Source: Anadara kagoshimensis
Lineage: Eukaryota; Mollusca; Bivalvia; Arcoida; Arcidae
Assembly (NCBI GenBank): GCA_021292105.1
Contig: CM037862.1
Coordinates: forward strand, 1,248,501-1,312,500
Direction of reading: 5' to 3'
DNA length: 64,000 nt
The position numbers and the translations under genes are program-made. Below, one piece after another: positions 37,397 through 48,000 of this stretch; the first letter of the stretch is position 1; the number at the start of each line of letters is the position of its first letter. The notes beneath the pieces were generated by a model that did not search any database, had not been told where the DNA came from, and saw only the letters and a list, made by a program, of their open reading frames with translations.

Positions 37397-37757
37397 TTTG
37401 CATCTCTTTTTGCTTCTACACTAAGTTAATATAAGCATTAATCTGATGTGACAGTAGGCTTTGAACAAACTTAAATATTCTTTATAACTATGAATTTGTT
37501 TTTATTTGGTTTCAGGTAAAATAACATATAAACACTGTAAAGAATTTGTAGAAGATGTCCTCCTTGTCTCGGACCAAGAAATAATTGACTCTATGAATTT
37601 GTTATTTCACAAAGGATTTGTAGTCGAGCCATCAGGGTGTGCCGCGATGGCAGCGTTAGTTAATAATAAAGTCCCTGATGTGGCTAATAAAAAGGTGGTT
37701 GTGGTCATTACTGGTGGTAATGTGACTCCTGAAGAGCTAGCAGCTCATTTAAAATGA
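28744..37757 (+). CDS. PLP-dependent serine/threonine dehydratase or serine racemase-like enzyme
   Basis: Coding exons: 28744-28918, 30372-30568, 31802-31932, 36273-36421, 36886-36978, 37516-37757 (stop TGA 37755-37757); 984 coding nt, 328 aa, close to the usual size of eukaryotic serine racemases (about 340). It is a fold-type-II PLP enzyme. The Schiff-base lysine is K62 in GSFKLRG, the substrate loop is SAGNYG (88-93), the phosphate-binding glycine loop is GGGG (188-191), and ITGGNV lies near the C-terminus. The family deaminates Ser/Thr to 2-oxoacids and ammonia, and racemises serine in SRR. The position of the SRR re-face Ser84 is Ala here, as in threonine dehydratases, which points to dehydration rather than racemisation. 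The ATG at 28744 is the first in frame after a stop at 28708-28710. A 5' UTR acceptor is likely at 28677. AATAAA at 38037-38042 is a plausible poly(A) signal. Confidence 0.88.
29030..29745. repeat. Minisatellite, about 52 bp unit, about 14 copies
   Basis: The unit is TCTGGTTTGATTGGAGATGT plus TCATCTAGTCAGTCACTATG plus AAATCTTACCA. It is intronic in the PLP enzyme gene. Confidence 0.9.
29852..30090 (+). mobile_element. tRNA-related SINE (family 2)
   Basis: It runs from GGTACCTCAACAGCCTAGAA through GGTTTGAATCCTACTTGG to ACTGGCGCATAAAACACC. A mariner-type MITE follows immediately at 30091. It is intronic in the PLP enzyme gene. Confidence 0.6.
30091..30271. mobile_element. Tc1/mariner-type MITE (TACAGTC family)
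   Basis: The ends are TACAGTCAAACC and GGTTGGACTGTA. It is in inverted orientation relative to the copy at 4311. Its right end lies 100 bp before exon 30372. Confidence 0.7.
31160..31460 (-). mobile_element. tRNA-related repeat (family 4), tandem halves
   Basis: On the minus strand it reads GGGTAGCTAAGTTGGCAGAG, a tRNA-like head similar to that at 48353. Two related blocks each contain GGAAGGAGAAA, about 225 bp apart. Confidence 0.4.
32624..32763 (+). CDS. Alternative (mutually exclusive) copy of exon 3 of the PLP enzyme gene
   Basis: This 140-nt open block lies between a CTTCAG acceptor (ends 32623) and a GTAGGT donor (32764). It encodes 46 codons plus AG, the same phases as exon 31802-31932 (131 nt, 43 codons plus AG). 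The peptide parallels the first copy: YFCHSYDDKELISGCG against NFLHSFDDLSLMAGYG, and KIEMYLSSEIERAIHKY against KVEQTATADIQKTVDKY, with a three-codon length difference near the start. Either copy joins exon 36273 in frame. Using both shifts the frame and reaches a stop early in the second copy, so inclusion should be exclusive. It could instead be a decaying duplicate, but it has no stop and intact splice sites. Confidence 0.75.
33623..35936. mobile_element. Tandem-core interspersed element with 12 x 145 bp repeats
   Basis: The element lies in the intron before exon 36273 of the PLP enzyme gene. The left end carries AGCTCACCTGACC plus a short hairpin (GGTCATGTGAGC) and a GTGTGCGT-rich run at 33673-33700. 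A unique arm with CAAGGTGACCT follows. Then come about 12 copies of a 145 bp unit starting near 34161, 34306, 34451 and so on to 35757. The right end has TATCAGGTGAGCG and GGCCCATGGGCCTCTTGTT. CTCACCTGA and TCAGGTGAG form subterminal inverted repeats. The layout (arm, tandem core, arm) recalls the oyster pearl elements, but the family is an inference. Confidence 0.8.
36801..36860. repeat. Perfect 30 bp tandem duplication
   Basis: Two identical copies of a 30-mer starting GGTAATTACTCTACCAACAA end 25 bp before the acceptor of exon 36886. Confidence 0.95.
37316..37394. repeat. (CA)n microsatellite
   Basis: CACA-rich run with CCCACAC interruptions, in the intron before the last exon of the PLP enzyme gene. 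Confidence 0.95.
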
Positions 37758-37988
37758 TGTGTTTTACTTGTTGGGCATTCTTATAATACATGTTAAATCC
37801 AGGTTTTGTTTAGTGATCATATTATTAAACTGTCAGATAGAGACAGTTTTGGTTGTCATTTACACTGAATGCTAAAATAGTGCTTCCATTTGATAATAGT
37901 AATTTATATGTGAAGATCAGGTATTATCAGAGTTTCTCTGTTCAAAGAGAGAAAATGAGTGAGAGGCTGTGTCAATTTTTAACTTGTG

Positions 37989-37991
<3 letters not shown>

Positions 37992-38027
<36 letters not shown>
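37992..38027. repeat. (GA)n microsatellite
   Basis: Uninterrupted GA run in the probable 3' UTR of the PLP enzyme gene. Confidence 0.95.
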
Positions 38028-38031
<4 letters not shown>

Positions 38032-38036
38032 TATTG

Positions 38037-38042
38037 AATAAA
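38037..38042 (+). terminator. Candidate poly(A) signal of the PLP enzyme gene
   Basis: AATAAA lies 280 bp after the stop codon, just after a GA microsatellite. It is the first canonical hexamer I see downstream of the stop. Confidence 0.5.
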
Positions 38043-40430
38043 GATCATGATTATTTGTTGTAATTTTTATATACATGTATAAAATTTGGGTTAACTAAAT
38101 AATTAACAGATGTGGGAAGGAGACAAATTGTGAAAATTAGATTTCAGATCTAGATACTAGATACTAGACTTGTTGTTATTGACAGTAATTACCGGTAAAT
38201 TAGTTATAGAATAGTATATGTAATATCCTTTATAAATGCAAGACAAATAAGTTTTCTTATTTGTTAACTGGGTCGAGATTTAGACACAATCTGGTAGCCT
38301 TAAATGTGTTTATGGAGCTTCAAAGTTTTTAAGTAAAATTAAAAAATGATGTCATTGATAGAAAGTAATTGTTTAATCGCGTATCATTTGAATTAGTGCA
38401 AAATCATATAATTATATTTTCATGATCATTCTTTACTATTGTTTTCCCTAATTTTTATCTGGCAAATTTGAAAATCTGAATAAATTTGTTAGTTTTCAGT
38501 CCAAGATCATCTTGTGTTCTAGATTTGTTGAAAATTTTTATTTGCATAATATATAGTTGCGTGCCTGGAACCAGGTTTATTATTATTGTTATTATGTGAT
38601 GTGGAATGGTAAAGTTCACTGTGCTTAATTGAAGTACAGTTATAAATTTTGTTGATTTTTATGATTTAATTTATACAATGTATACATGTATATAACAAAT
38701 TATTATTAAGTATAAAATAACGAGAATTTTTAATCACATTATGATTAATTAATAATTGTAATGTTATAATCCTGTAAAGTTGTTGCTTTTTATTATGAGT
38801 GATGTTAATTATAATAATTGTTAAAATTTATTTTTATACACAAATTTTACAAATTCCATGCATTATTGAGTTTGTTAGAGTTCCATAAAAGGAATATACA
38901 CATGTTTATATGGTGATTTTAAAGAAATAACGTGAATAAAGAATTCTATTTTATAAAAGTTTTTTGTTCTCCAGTTCTTAATGTTTCAAGTTATACTCTA
39001 TGGAGTATTTTTCTTGCACAACTCCATAACAAGAACAGTAAAAGATATCTTACTTCATTTTGTATCTCTGTTCTAAATAGCCAACATGTTCTTTATCCCA
39101 TATCCAATAAAAAATTATCAATAAAATGAGGTGTATTAATAAGACAATAAAATATTGAAAGTATTTTAAAATGATTAATTGTAATTTGTGGTGCAATAAA
39201 TAGAATCAATCACTACCTGTGGTACCATAGAGTAATGATAATTAAATTTTATCTCTCATTCTGATATATTTGGTCAGTACTTGGACAGCCTTGTACTGGG
39301 CCAAATGTATTAGAACTCGGGGTTGATATTTCCCTCTCTGGCACACCAAATAGTGATAGAATCTATTAATTCCACATATTATATCACTCTCCTAGAACAT
39401 AAACATGTTTTGACATGTATTGGGGAACCACTGGTTGTAACATAAGTGGATTGGTTGTAAAGTGGAGTAATGACTTTTAAGAGCCTGGTCATCATTCTTA
39501 TATCAAAGCAGCTGATTCAGTTCCAAGACGGTAAATGAAACTGAGGATTGCTGGTCATAACCTTCAGGAAGTGAAATGACACAAACTTTTTCAAAATATG
39601 TTATACAAAGTGGTACTAGTATTGGATGAGGTATTGCAAGGTGTACACCAATGCTTCAGGCTACTTGGCCACCAAGACAGGTTTTTTTTTTTGTTCATTT
39701 GTATGTGGTCATTACCAACAGGAAGTTATTTAGCATCTTGCATTGACAATTTGATTCAATTATACTGTTTGCTACTCGTTTTACACATGTGCATTATCTA
39801 AAATTCTTCCTGGCAAATTAGTCAATACATCAAAACATTCAAAACTTTACATGCTGATATCAAAAATTGCTCAAGATATATACACACAGCATGTTACTTA
39901 GTCTACTGACTGATTATAACTCTCTTAATTGATGGTCATGGGGTTGTACCCTTGTTTGGGTTAACTAAGAATCATACATTTTCTATTTTCTGTAGACCTG
40001 TTAGGCTAATGGGGTTCATCAGTGTACCACACTATTCCTCATGACATTAGATATAGGATCAAATTCCATTGATTATGGAAATACATAAGTTGAGGATTAC
40101 CTATATCTGAGGGTGGTGTAAGACAAACTACCTTGAATGTATTAATATACATCAATTTATAAAAGAAGCCCCATGAATATATCGAATGCTGAAACTGATG
40201 CAGACACTTGGGGTATAGGAATATACTAGTATCTCTTTTGTGGTTTGTGCAAGCCAGCTAAAACAGCCTAATTCTGGGAATTTTTTAGATAAATATTTTT
40301 CATGTATTGATCTCCAAGTAAACTGGTGAACCACATTAGGTTTTATTTATTTTAAAGAAACATTCAAACAAATTTAACAAGATATAAAATGTTTATTGAC
40401 ATACATTAATTGCTTTGTACACATATTTAA
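38043..40430. other. AT-rich intergenic sequence
   Basis: No gene recognised. Small open frames here are short and lack any recognisable domain. Confidence 0.4.
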
Positions 40431-40434
40431 GAAA

Positions 40435-40582
40435 AAACATTCTATTTGAGTGTATTTATTCGGTATTATGAATGAGAGTCAGGAATAGCATATTTAACAT
40501 GAACTGCAAAGGCAGTTCATTGAATATGCTATTCCTGACTCTCATTCATAATACCGAATGAATACACTCAAATAGAATGTTT
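40435..40582. repeat. Long near-perfect palindrome
   Basis: Two arms of about 70 bp are separated by a 4-base centre (CTGC-AAAG-GCAG). I see one substitution and one small indel between the arms. AAACATTCTATTTGAGTG at the left pairs with CACTCAAATAGAATGTTT at the right. Confidence 0.9.
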
Positions 40583-41518
40583 ATTCTTATATTTACAATC
40601 ATAAAAATTATTGATAGCATGTCCGAAATATAAAATTATTGCCACAATAATTTATTTCATTCAAGATTCCGACAAACATATGGGATTGATGGAACAGCCT
40701 TGCTCCAATTAAAGAAAGTTATGTGGGGAGTAGACTTGGATGCTGACTAATCAAAAAACGCATGACGTAATAGATGCCATTCTGCGACGTAATCGAATAG
40801 TTAAACGTTATGTAATCAGAGGTCATGACCCCACACTGTATTCAAGAGCAATTGAATGCCTGTAAAAACAAATAGGTTCATCTAAGGAAAGTCAATTCCA
40901 ATTGTAAATATTTCTTAATGAAGAAAGCTGAAGAAAACAAAAGTACTAAAATCTATATCACAGTCATCAGTCTTGTATTTTATTTACAAACAAAAACATG
41001 ATGCTAAAATAACCAAAACTGTTGTGATACATAATTAATGATGATAGTAGCTAGTAAAGAAGTTCCCTTTTCCAATAAAATGGTGTGGTCCTTAGTTAAA
41101 ATGGTGTTCAGCTACATAATATTTATAAGGGGCCCACTGGTATATAACATAATCAGCCGTCTAGTATATATTATATTCAAACATGTCCAGTATCCAACTT
41201 TATTATATAGTAATATATGCTTCGCATAGAAATTATAAACAATAAATCCCGAGGTGTTAGCGTGCAATAAATATCAATATTTGCAGGCTAACTTTGTTCC
41301 AGTCCAAAGTTTTTACAAATCAATATTTCATACTGCATGCTTTGTCACATGACGCTGTCGTTTATGACATCATAGGATTGGTGTTACATGGGTGAAGATG
41401 TCATTGCTGTATTGTTGTCATATTGCATGTATACAAGAACTAGTGTAATATTTATGTATTGTACTACAAAATGATATTTTAGATGAAATACTTGACGGAA
41501 GTAAACAAAATTTATTTT

Positions 41519-41645
41519 GCTATATAATAAAAGGGTTATCGAACTGTTATTGTGAAACATTGTCCCTCGTTGACTCGAAATTTGCACTCGCAAGCTCATG
41601 CAAATATTCACAATATCAGTTCAATAACCCTATAATACTTTATAA
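41519..41645. mobile_element. Fold-back element
   Basis: AGGGTTATCGAACTG...TATTGTGAA at the left pairs with TTCACAATATCAGTTCAATA and ACCCT at the right. The arms are about 30-38 bp with a few mismatches. Confidence 0.6.
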
Positions 41646-41917
41646 GGAGCTCAATCAGTCTGTATGTATAAGGGCCATTAAGGGGTCTCTAGTATGTGGC
41701 ATTCATTTTATAACAAAGATGGACCAATATCATAATGATATTGTACAAAAAAGGTAAAAACATAAAATATGAAAATTATGGCACTATTTTAAGAAACAAA
41801 AAAAATCTTTCCAAGTGTAAATTAAAAATGTGTCTATTTATATAAATATTGTTTTTATATTGCACAAGTAAATGACTTATACTTTTCTTTTACAGTAACA
41901 TATTTACAATATATTGA

Positions 41918-42116
41918 TATAGTCTGTCACTGATGTTTTGGCAGAGTATTTATAAACATGGGAAAGGTCTATATTATGTAAATAGGGATATATAATTTTT
42001 TTTTGACAAATGAAGGCATGAATATATGCATACAATAACACAGTATTAATACCTATTTGTGTACGATGGATTCACCCATGTTAAACACTCTGCCATCATA
42101 TTGCTGACAGACTACT
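41918..42116. mobile_element. MITE (TATAGTCC family), diverged copy
   Basis: TATAGTCTGTCACTGATG and GGCAGAGTATTTATAAACATG at the left mirror CATGTTAAACACTCTGCC and GCTGACAGACTA at the right. Confidence 0.7.
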
Positions 42117-42694
42117 GAAATGATGTATATGTATTATGATTTTGCTCAGGGTCAAGTTCAGTGTTAGAACCAGGGTCAAGGTTAAATCACATTGAAATTT
42201 CCTCGAAATCAGGTAATATAGAAACAAAATCAGTACAGCAAATTTACAAAGTTTTTTGTGATTGAGTCCTTTACAAAAACAAATTGATATGATTATTTTG
42301 TAATAAAAGAAAGTTAAATATCTTGCATCATTTTTCGTCATGATTTATAGACATGATTAATTTGTCATTATGATTGTTAAGTTTTACCAAAGCACCATAA
42401 TGTGTTCAATGTACATACAGGTTTATATGTAACTATTATGCATAAATTATTTGATATCAAAACAGCCAAAACACAAAGAAACCAAGGCAACCATCTCTAT
42501 TGAACACAAAACCAACTGTATTGTCCAGTAAACAAATGCCTGCCAACATAAATAAACCCATCAAAAACTTCAGTCCACCATGGCTATATCTGTTCCAACC
42601 AAAGTTTTAGCAACCCTAGCTTTAGGTAACTTAATCTTAAAATATCACTGTTATCATCATGATCATAAAACATTATATATATATTTATATATGT

Positions 42695-43132
42695 AAACAA
42701 CATTGACCTGTCCGTTTGACCTTTAATAAGGAATATTCATATACTGTAAACATATTTTTTTCTGCGGTGTACTAATTTTCGTTTAACTCGCAATCTTTGT
42801 TTTACACGAAAATTATTACCTAGCGAAAACTATATTATGCTTATTGTGTTACAGTGCATATCGCAAAAACACAGAAATTTAACTAAGCGAGTATATCTAA
42901 ATTTCCTTTTCCATGAAAATAAATACATGCGAAATTAAAAATGTTTACAGTAGAAGAGCCCACCTTATACATAGGTAGTTGTAGGATTCACAGTTAATAA
43001 TGTGAAAACAAGATAAGTGATTAGTGTTCTCACTATGTATACAAAATAAATCTCTGCAATTCCTATATATAAACACAGTTCTCCATGATAAATATTTAAA
43101 TTAAAGGTCAAACAGACGGGTCAAAGTTGTTT
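42695..43132. mobile_element. Inverted-repeat element with a nested second element
   Basis: Outer arms of about 33 bp: AAACAACATTGACCTGTC and GTTTGACCTTTAAT at the left, with their complements at the right. Inside, at 42741-42953, a second pair (TACTGTAAACAT and ATGTTTACAGTA) bounds another MITE. Confidence 0.75.
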
Positions 43133-45071
43133 GCCTATACTTATTATATTATTTACAAAACAATACCAAAATACAACATATAGAAAATATAACAAAACAT
43201 AAATATTGCAATATGTTAAAAATAAAGTTATTTTCTAAACTTCTAAATCTAGGTTTACATTATGTCCCTTGCAGCTAGACAATCATATTTACCTAAATTT
43301 CAGTTTTCTTGGGTCTTTCTGAGACTGAAGTTTTCTATCAGTATATCAATGACTGGCCCCTATAGGGAGGAAGAGGTATGTGATCAGCAGTATACTTGTT
43401 TTGACACATGGTCTACTGTATTAAGTGGTGGTCATTCCCTCCTGACCCGATGATTGTCATAGCTGTTAGGGACATAATATAAATCTAGCATGAACAATAA
43501 TCATATCCTATCTCGTCATTTACAATTAATATTGGCCGAGACTATAACAACTGAGAGGTACAATAGATGTTTAATGTAAAAATAATTGATCAAGTTATCA
43601 TCACAATATATTTATAGAAATAACAAATGCAGATTTTATGATATGAAAAATCTATATACAAAGTAATCATTAGGTGTATACACAGTTTCAGGTTATTGTA
43701 GAAACAGAATTAATATCATTAATTTCTCCGTTTCTTATGGAAAAAGGAAAGAATTTGACATTTTTGCACACTGCATAATTTGCTTTTATGTGCAAAATGT
43801 CCAATTCCTTCATTTTTACATAACAAAAATAAACATAGCACTGCCGTGCTGTTGTATGGCGTAGTTGGAAAAATGGTTTTGTGGCAAGACAGAATATAAC
43901 CGAAAATCCCCCCGGGGGGTGTTCGATCTATGCATAGTCCGACGGATGTTTTTTTTTGGAAAAAGAAACAATATACCAAACCATGTATTGCTAAATTAAA
44001 TGGTAGAAAAAATAATTTCATAAATATATGAAAAAGACAATCAGTAATTAAAATTTAATAAAGTCGTACCCGATCGTTTTGTCATTTCGGATAGAGAGAA
44101 AGTAGAGTTTTGCAGACCCTACCGTCGCTATAGGGGGTACATTCTAGCGGTTGTATGTAACTGGATCATTTGCTGTTAATGGGTTTTAATAAACTGCTGA
44201 TTATCACTCACAATATTTCCGTTTCATGTTAATGTTTCATGTTTTATGTTAATGGTGAAGTATTTAAAATCCACATGTGGTCATTTGCACACAACACTGT
44301 AAGTGAAATGTTTTAAAATATGACACAATTGCCTCAACATCAAAATACGTTATCATAACCTTCAAAATAAATTTAAATTACCGTAGATTTCATGAAGAAT
44401 TAATTAAATCAACCTGCCATTGCTGTTTATTTCATAAAAAAAGTTATGATTTTACATCGTAGGATGCAAACTTCTCGGACTACTTTTTATTGAAAACACG
44501 AGATCAGTTTGCCAAATTGCAGAAATTATTGCATGCATCCCATCGCAATATTTTACTGGATTCCGAAATGTATTCCGAAAATGTATTTCAAATGTGCATA
44601 TGTAACCAAATTCATTACCCGTCTCAGAATACATATCTCACAATAAAACGGATATATTTCTTTCACGCTCATTTACTAGGCGCACTATTTCCATGCGTAT
44701 TCATATCTTATAATTTCATAGCAAAGAAGCCCAATATCTTGGAAGAAAGCAATAGCAAAGTACGCGTTCACTATCGTGAAACGCCATACAAAAATAAAAT
44801 CACTTCTTATAATTAAATTTATAGAATTGTTTAAATAACAAATTAACAATTTATACAACAAAACAGCCACAGCAAGTAAAATAATAGCCTCAATATGACA
44901 ATAGGAATTCATGATCAAATGTCTTCATGCATTGTTCAAAATAAGATGACATCACTGATGTCATTCATGCAAAATAACAGTAAAGATCTGACCAATCAAA
45001 ACGCTTGACACAAATAAGACTTGAATTGTAAAAATACAAAGAAAATGATGATTTTCTTCATCAGTGTCTGG
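43133..45071. other. Intergenic sequence, including the likely 3' UTR of the membrane protein gene
   Basis: No coding exon recognised. A short block at 43838-43875 (GCCGTGCTGTTGTATGGCGT) is a fragment of the SINE family 3 tail seen at 51888-51930. TTTATT near 44426 would be a minus-strand AATAAA, about 640 bp past the stop. Confidence 0.35.
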
Positions 45072-48000
45072 TCAGTGTCGTCTGGATCTTTTTCCAGTTA
45101 GAAGACTTGTGTTTTCTGATGCCATTCTGTCGTAAGCTGAAATGCAAAGTAAGACTCTATATAGAACATTATTAGAAATATATGTAAGAACAATTTAGTT
45201 CACCAGTGTACCACACATGTATGATGCTCCATAACCTTTATGTAGAACAATATGAAATTATAATCCCTCTTTTTATGCTTTTTGCAATTTTCAGAAAGAT
45301 TTTTTAAACTTTTATTTTAAACAACATAAACTGTTTCTAGTGAGTAAAAAGGTACCAAAAGGCCTTTTAGATTCAGGTGGTCTATGCTCTGCATCTGTTG
45401 GAACATTATGAAACTGATCTTGGGACTTCAAAATATTGTGGCTATAAGCAAGTGACAAAGTTATCAAGGTTTTACTGTATGTTAATATTTATATTGATGT
45501 TACCATGGTTACATACCTCTTTCTTTGAGTCCTTGTCCAAAGTTTCTGTAAACAACAATGAGTTCAGCCATTAACATCAACCACACAAGTAATGCCAGCA
45601 TACCTATAGAAAACAGAATATACAATGATAAAAATAGTCATAACTGATCAATGTGATCTACTCTCTACAAACCAGAAACCAAACCAAAACAGTTGATAAA
45701 GTTTTATATCCCAGTCAAGATTATTTCACTTAAATATTGAGGTGGTCAGTTGTAAGATGGTAGAGGAAACCAGAGTACCCACATAAAACTACTAACCTTC
45801 AGCGAGCGAACTGACAAACTTTTTTCACATGAGGATCTGCCTGAGCAGGGTAAGAAACTAGGGGATGAATCCTATACATTCTCAGAAACTTTGTACGATT
45901 GGATAATTAGCAATGAACTGTCATGATATGGTAATTATAGTATTATACTGTATATTGCTTTATCTTCACAGAGTCAAATTTTCGCAGTTTGATGATGACT
46001 AGTGCATTTGTAGTGTCATATTTTGGTGGTCTTATCTGATTAAAGTAAAAAGACTTTATCAAGATTAATGGGGTGGTAATGCCAATTTATTTTCGTGGTG
46101 GTTTTAATTTTGCGGGAATACACTAGACAGCGAATATAGCGAAAAATAAAAACACAGCAAAATATAAGCATTATACAGTAGCTATTCCAGGCAAACTGAA
46201 TGACATGTCACTAGGTATCTTGTAAGTTCAATGCTGAAGTATTACAAACCTGAAGCCAACACAGAATATATTATAGTGTCTTTAAGTTTTGTACTACTAT
46301 CCTCAAGGTCTGTATACAACTGAAAAACATAAATATAGAGATAAAGTCATTAAAATAAACAAAAAAAAAGGTAAAGATTTGTCCTGAAACAATTCTATTA
46401 ATGAGAAAAAATTAATTTTTTTTATTGTGTTACAGTGTGGAACCCTTACACAACACTACAGAATTTTAATACGTACATGCCTATATAAAAGTTTATAGTT
46501 TTCGAAATATACTGACAAATCTACTAAGCTTAGCAATTCCCCTTTAATTCTTTCTTATTACCAAATTTTGAATTCCACAACTGAGATTTGTGCAAATTTA
46601 AAACTAGGTGTCCTAGGATTGCAGACAACAGAAAATCTTTGCAAAAGCTCATTTGACCTTCAGCGCAGACAAGGTAAAAATAATAGAATCTTCAAAATCT
46701 TCGACAAGACAAAGTTGGCCAGTAAAAGGAAGAAGAATTTACACCCTGTTTTGTGGTAGAGACATAGAAATCTCAACCTGAGAGATAAGTTTATTTCCAG
46801 ATCCAGGCTTAACATGGTTTGTATAAAAATATCTAACCCCAAATGTTGAGATTTATATATCTCCACTACAAATCAGGGGTAGATTCTGTTTCTCCCATAT
46901 CCAATATATTTCTGTTTTGTAAAGCAAATGGTAAAAATTATCCTAAAACTATGTAAAAAGTACATTGTTTGCATTTGCAACCAATGACATCAGAATCTGA
47001 TCTATCGACACCACAGTCTGACTTGTTGAGGTCACAATCAAAATCATTTTGTGATGTCATAGCGGATGTAGCTTGCTTTAACCTAGGGTAAGATAGAAAA
47101 ATATTACCCCTTTAAAAAACTAATTTTCTTGTCCGATATGGGAGAAAAACATGTCTGACATTTTATGAGTAAGAAATGTATATTACCTTTACAAGTTTAA
47201 ATATATAATATGCTGGTTTTACAATACCAAGAAATGCAAATACCCAAGCACCAGCTTTTAACTCTCTTCTTAACTGAAAAGTTAAAAATAATATGTTAAA
47301 ATCAGTTTTTAATATCATATACCAGTACAGGAAATATAAATTCATCTGCAATAGTCCTGCAGTAACACTTATTGACCTCTGACCACTGTACACCCTTCAC
47401 ATCCTTAACTAATATCATACCATCACTGGACTATAGAGATCATTTGCATCATGCTTCATAAAACTCCTGTAAATTGAGGAGATTTGTCATATCTTCTACA
47501 TGTTTGACCATGACACAACTTTTACCGTAAGAAACATGTGTTGAGTTTCTTAAAGTTCTTGCAAAGTTGCAATGACTTATGGCCCCTGCAACAATTAAAT
47601 CAAAATTTCAGTGTTTGTGACGTATAATTGCTTGTCTATTGCAAATGTTACCATGTTACCAAACTTAGGTTTTAACCCATTACCCTTTTTTCATATGTCC
47701 TTTACAACCACAGGTTCACATGCATCAAACAATTACCAGGGGCGGGGGTTCACTTAATTTCACTTACCACAAACCACCCCATAATATTCCATAGCAGTGC
47801 GTATGGGATACCAACACCAATGGTGATCTGTTCAAGTAAGTTTAACTTTGTACCTTCCTCTAAAACCAATATGACAAAACTCGCCTGAAAGTAAGCAATG
47901 TAGAACTGTAGAACTACTAATATTTGTGTCAACATTTTATGCCAGATTTATTCCCCTTTTACCATATAGCTTTAAACTTCAAGTTTAAAGCATTGTTCAA

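Noticed and set aside
44490-44816. 108-codon open frame
   Set aside because: It has no domain, unusual composition, no splice context, and lies in the 3' flank of the minus-strand gene.
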